Below the pieces are notes generated by a model. It saw nothing but the letters and a program-made list of their open reading frames with translations, was not told the origin of the DNA and ran no database searches. From Lwoffella lincolnii (GTDB lineage Bacteria > Pseudomonadota > Gammaproteobacteria > Pseudomonadales > Moraxellaceae), in NCBI RefSeq assembly GCF_002014765.1, contig NZ_MUYT01000015.1, positions 38,194 to 102,193 on the forward strand: DNA of 64,000 nucleotides, written 5' to 3'. Each line of letters begins with the position of its first letter. The first letter of the stretch is position 1. Shown here piece by piece: positions 61,941-64,000 of this stretch. A program made the translations under genes and the position numbers.

Positions 61941-63842
61941 TCATATCGCTTGCGTTCTTTGCGTTAGCCATGCCAACGCATCGCCTTGCACCATCTCGTT
62001 CAGCTCATCAAAGACGGTTTTGTGATAATCATTCAGCCATGAGATTTCCTGTTCGGTTAATAACTGCTTATCCACCAAGCGAGTATCAATCGGGCATAAC
62101 GTCAAGGTTTCAAAGCACAGATAGTCACCAAATTGATGCTCTTTTGGCTTGGCAACTGGCACATTGGCGACCAAGTTTTCAATGCGAATGCCCCATTGAC
62201 CTTCTCGGTACAGTCCAGGCTCATTACTCGATATCATGCCTGCTTTCATGGCACGTTCAGCAGGGTTGCTGGCAGCATATGCGATGACTTGTGGGCCTTC
62301 ATGCACATTCAAAAAATAGCCCACACCATGCCCTGTGCCATGCCCATAATCCATCTGCTGTTGCCACATCGGTGCTCGGCAAATGGCATCAATCAAGGGG
62401 GACGCAATGCCATCAGGGAAGGATGCCACGGCCAGAGCAATATGGGCTTTTAACACCATGGTAAAATCACGTTTGTGCGCATCGCTGACCGTGCCAATGG
62501 GGACAACACGAGTGATGTCGGTCGTGCCATTTTGATATTGTCCGCCTGAATCAATCAACAGCAAGCCATTGCCATCAAGATAACTAAAATCATCTGGCAA
62601 CGCTCGGTAATGTGGCAACGCCCCATTGGCATTAAAGCCTGCAATGGTGGCAAAGCTTGGCGACACATAATTGGGTTGGCGACTTCTGGCATCAATCAAC
62701 ATGGTATCCACGTCCAATTCACTTAAGCGTTCACCATCAGCCAACCGCTTCTCAAATTGGGCAAAAAACTCACACAACGCCGCCCCATCTTGTCGCATGG
62801 CATCTTTGACATGAGCCAAGTCATCTTTGGATTTGACTGACTTAAGTAAGGTGCTGGGGGCTATTTGCTCAATGACCATCACCGCATCTGACAGTGTCGA
62901 TAACGTACCAACCGCCACTTTATTGGGGTCATACAACAAAGCATCACCATCACTGAGTAAGCCCAAATCTGCTTGCACCAAAGCATAATCCGCCACGGCA
63001 ATGCCTGCTTGCTCTAAGTGGGCGACGATGGCAGGCGTGAGTTTATTGACATCGACATATAAGGTGGTAACCAGTTTGTTGGCATCATCGGTATCGGCAT
63101 TGTCATTGGTATTGCCATCATTGCCATCTTGCACAATCAACAAATGTGCTAAAAATACAGGATTATATTCCACATCACTGCCACGCAAATTGGTCAGCCA
63201 CGCAATGTCATCTAAAGCAGACAGCAAATGGTGGCTGGCGTGTTTGTCTTGTAGGTGTTTTTTGACTTGTGCCAGTTTGTCTTTGGCTGATGTGTCCACA
63301 AACTGAGCATCATGGGCATACAAAGGAGCGGTGGGCAGGGCAGGGCGGTCTTGCCATAGCGTTTGCCAAATGGGGGCAAGTAGGGCAGGGTCGGTGATGA
63401 GCTTGATGTCCTTGGTGGCAAAGGCTTGGGTGAGTTTGGTTTTTTCTGCCACTGACAGCATGTTACCGTCCACAGCCACTCGACTGCCTTTGGCTAAGTT
63501 TGTCAGCCAATCAATGTGATTGGGGGTGTTGGCAGTCAGCTTTTGTAGCTCAATGCCTGTGCCATTTAATTGATTGCCAGCTTGTACCCAATAGCGACTG
63601 TCTACCCAAAGCCCAGCAAAATCCGCCGTTACCACCAACGTACCAACCGAGCCAGTAAAGCCAGACAGATATTGACGAAGTTGCCAATGCTCAGGCAAAT
63701 ATTCGGACAGATGTGGGTCAGCAGAAGGCACGATTAAAGCATCAATGCCCTGATTATCGCCTTGTTTATCTTGAGTGAGCTGGGTGTTAAATTGGCGAAG
63801 TTGCTCTCGTAAAGCATGAATACGCTCAGCGATGTTTGGCAT
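61941..63842 (-). CDS. Aminopeptidase P family protein (M24B)
   Basis: Metallopeptidase that removes an N-terminal residue before proline. The 633-residue protein is the long three-domain form: two creatinase-like N-terminal domains and a C-terminal pita-bread domain with GLLLIDSGGQYQNGTTDITR, GHGTGHGVGYFLNVHEGP and SSNEPGLYREGQWGIRIENL, carrying the metal-binding Asp, His and Glu. PSADPHLSEYLPEHW near the N-terminus is typical of this form. Start 63842 is chosen as GGAAC lies upstream and homologues begin there; the frame opens at 63887. Confidence 0.93.
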   Translation of the reverse strand: MPNIAERIHALREQLRQFNTQLTQDKQGDNQGIDALIVPSADPHLSEYLPEHWQLRQYLSGFTGSVGTLVVTADFAGLWVDSRYWVQAGNQLNGTGIELQKLTANTPNHIDWLTNLAKGSRVAVDGNMLSVAEKTKLTQAFATKDIKLITDPALLAPIWQTLWQDRPALPTAPLYAHDAQFVDTSAKDKLAQVKKHLQDKHASHHLLSALDDIAWLTNLRGSDVEYNPVFLAHLLIVQDGNDGNTNDNADTDDANKLVTTLYVDVNKLTPAIVAHLEQAGIAVADYALVQADLGLLSDGDALLYDPNKVAVGTLSTLSDAVMVIEQIAPSTLLKSVKSKDDLAHVKDAMRQDGAALCEFFAQFEKRLADGERLSELDVDTMLIDARSRQPNYVSPSFATIAGFNANGALPHYRALPDDFSYLDGNGLLLIDSGGQYQNGTTDITRVVPIGTVSDAHKRDFTMVLKAHIALAVASFPDGIASPLIDAICRAPMWQQQMDYGHGTGHGVGYFLNVHEGPQVIAYAASNPAERAMKAGMISSNEPGLYREGQWGIRIENLVANVPVAKPKEHQFGDYLCFETLTLCPIDTRLVDKQLLTEQEISWLNDYHKTVFDELNEMVQGDALAWLTQRTQAI

Positions 63843-64000
63843 AAATTTTCTGTTCCTTAAAACCCATCTAAACCTACCCAAAGGCAAATTTAGCGTTTAA
63901 TTTCTACTTCAACGTTGTTTGCCTTATTCATTTGAACTTGGACTTACATCAACTCCATAGACTAACACGGTAGAACCTACCGCTTGTTTATATTAAGATA
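63843..64000. other. Right-edge stretch
   Basis: No gene is visible. A small hairpin (CGGTAG, 3-base loop, CTACCG) lies near 63969-63983. Confidence 0.4.

Overview
The window reads as chromosome from a Moraxella-like member of the Moraxellaceae. The pointers are a giant MID/Hag-type trimeric autotransporter with a poly-G tract near its start, an MCR-like phosphoethanolamine transferase next to a PAP2 phosphatase (the gene pair thought to be ancestral to mobile mcr cassettes), a FadL/OMP E-like porin, and a divergent uvrA/ssb pair. Species assignment is inference. No rRNA, tRNA, CRISPR array or prophage was seen.

Layout. 1-5.6 kb: a co-directional cluster of a roadblock (MglB-like) protein, a stand-alone Aer-type PAS protein, a cytoplasmic PhnD-like binding protein, two unknown proteins, a small MglA-like GTPase and a possible second roadblock-like protein; this is the best candidate for an undescribed signalling system. 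5.6-10.1 kb: AhpD-like protein, serA, yceI, pepD. 10.2-16.6 kb: a nine-gene minus-strand molybdenum block (moaA, moaB, a fused mobA-moaC, moaD, moaE, a di-Mop molbindin, modA, modB, and a modC lacking its TOBE domain). 16.6-17.4 kb: AT-rich relic region. 17.4-23.1 kb: uvrA and ssb-smpB, separated by an IS200/IS605-type element with tnpB and only the tail of tnpA. 23.1-29.9 kb: DUF423, rpoH, a TusA-like protein, a FadL-family porin, metR, tsaD and a c-type cytochrome lipoprotein. 30.1-39.2 kb: a secreted nuclease, ETF-QO, murI, two unknown proteins, an MltB-type transglycosylase and an RhlE-like helicase. 39.6-52.1 kb: plsB, tesB, a PAP2-eptA/mcr-like operon, dgkA, cydDC and mutY. 52.4-59.8 kb: the 2452-residue adhesin. 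60.3-63.8 kb: thyA, folA and an aminopeptidase P.

Functional links. The molybdenum block joins uptake to cofactor assembly. EptA-type transferases release diacylglycerol, which the divergently placed DgkA can recycle, with plsB feeding the same phospholipid pool. ThyA and FolA form the folate/thymidylate couple.

Two sequence habits recur. Short tandem duplications often sit at, or run across, stop codons, and low-complexity in-frame repeats are inserted into otherwise conserved proteins (SSB, RpoH, CydD, DHFR, MutY). Strong intrinsic terminators with perfect arms lie at several gene ends.
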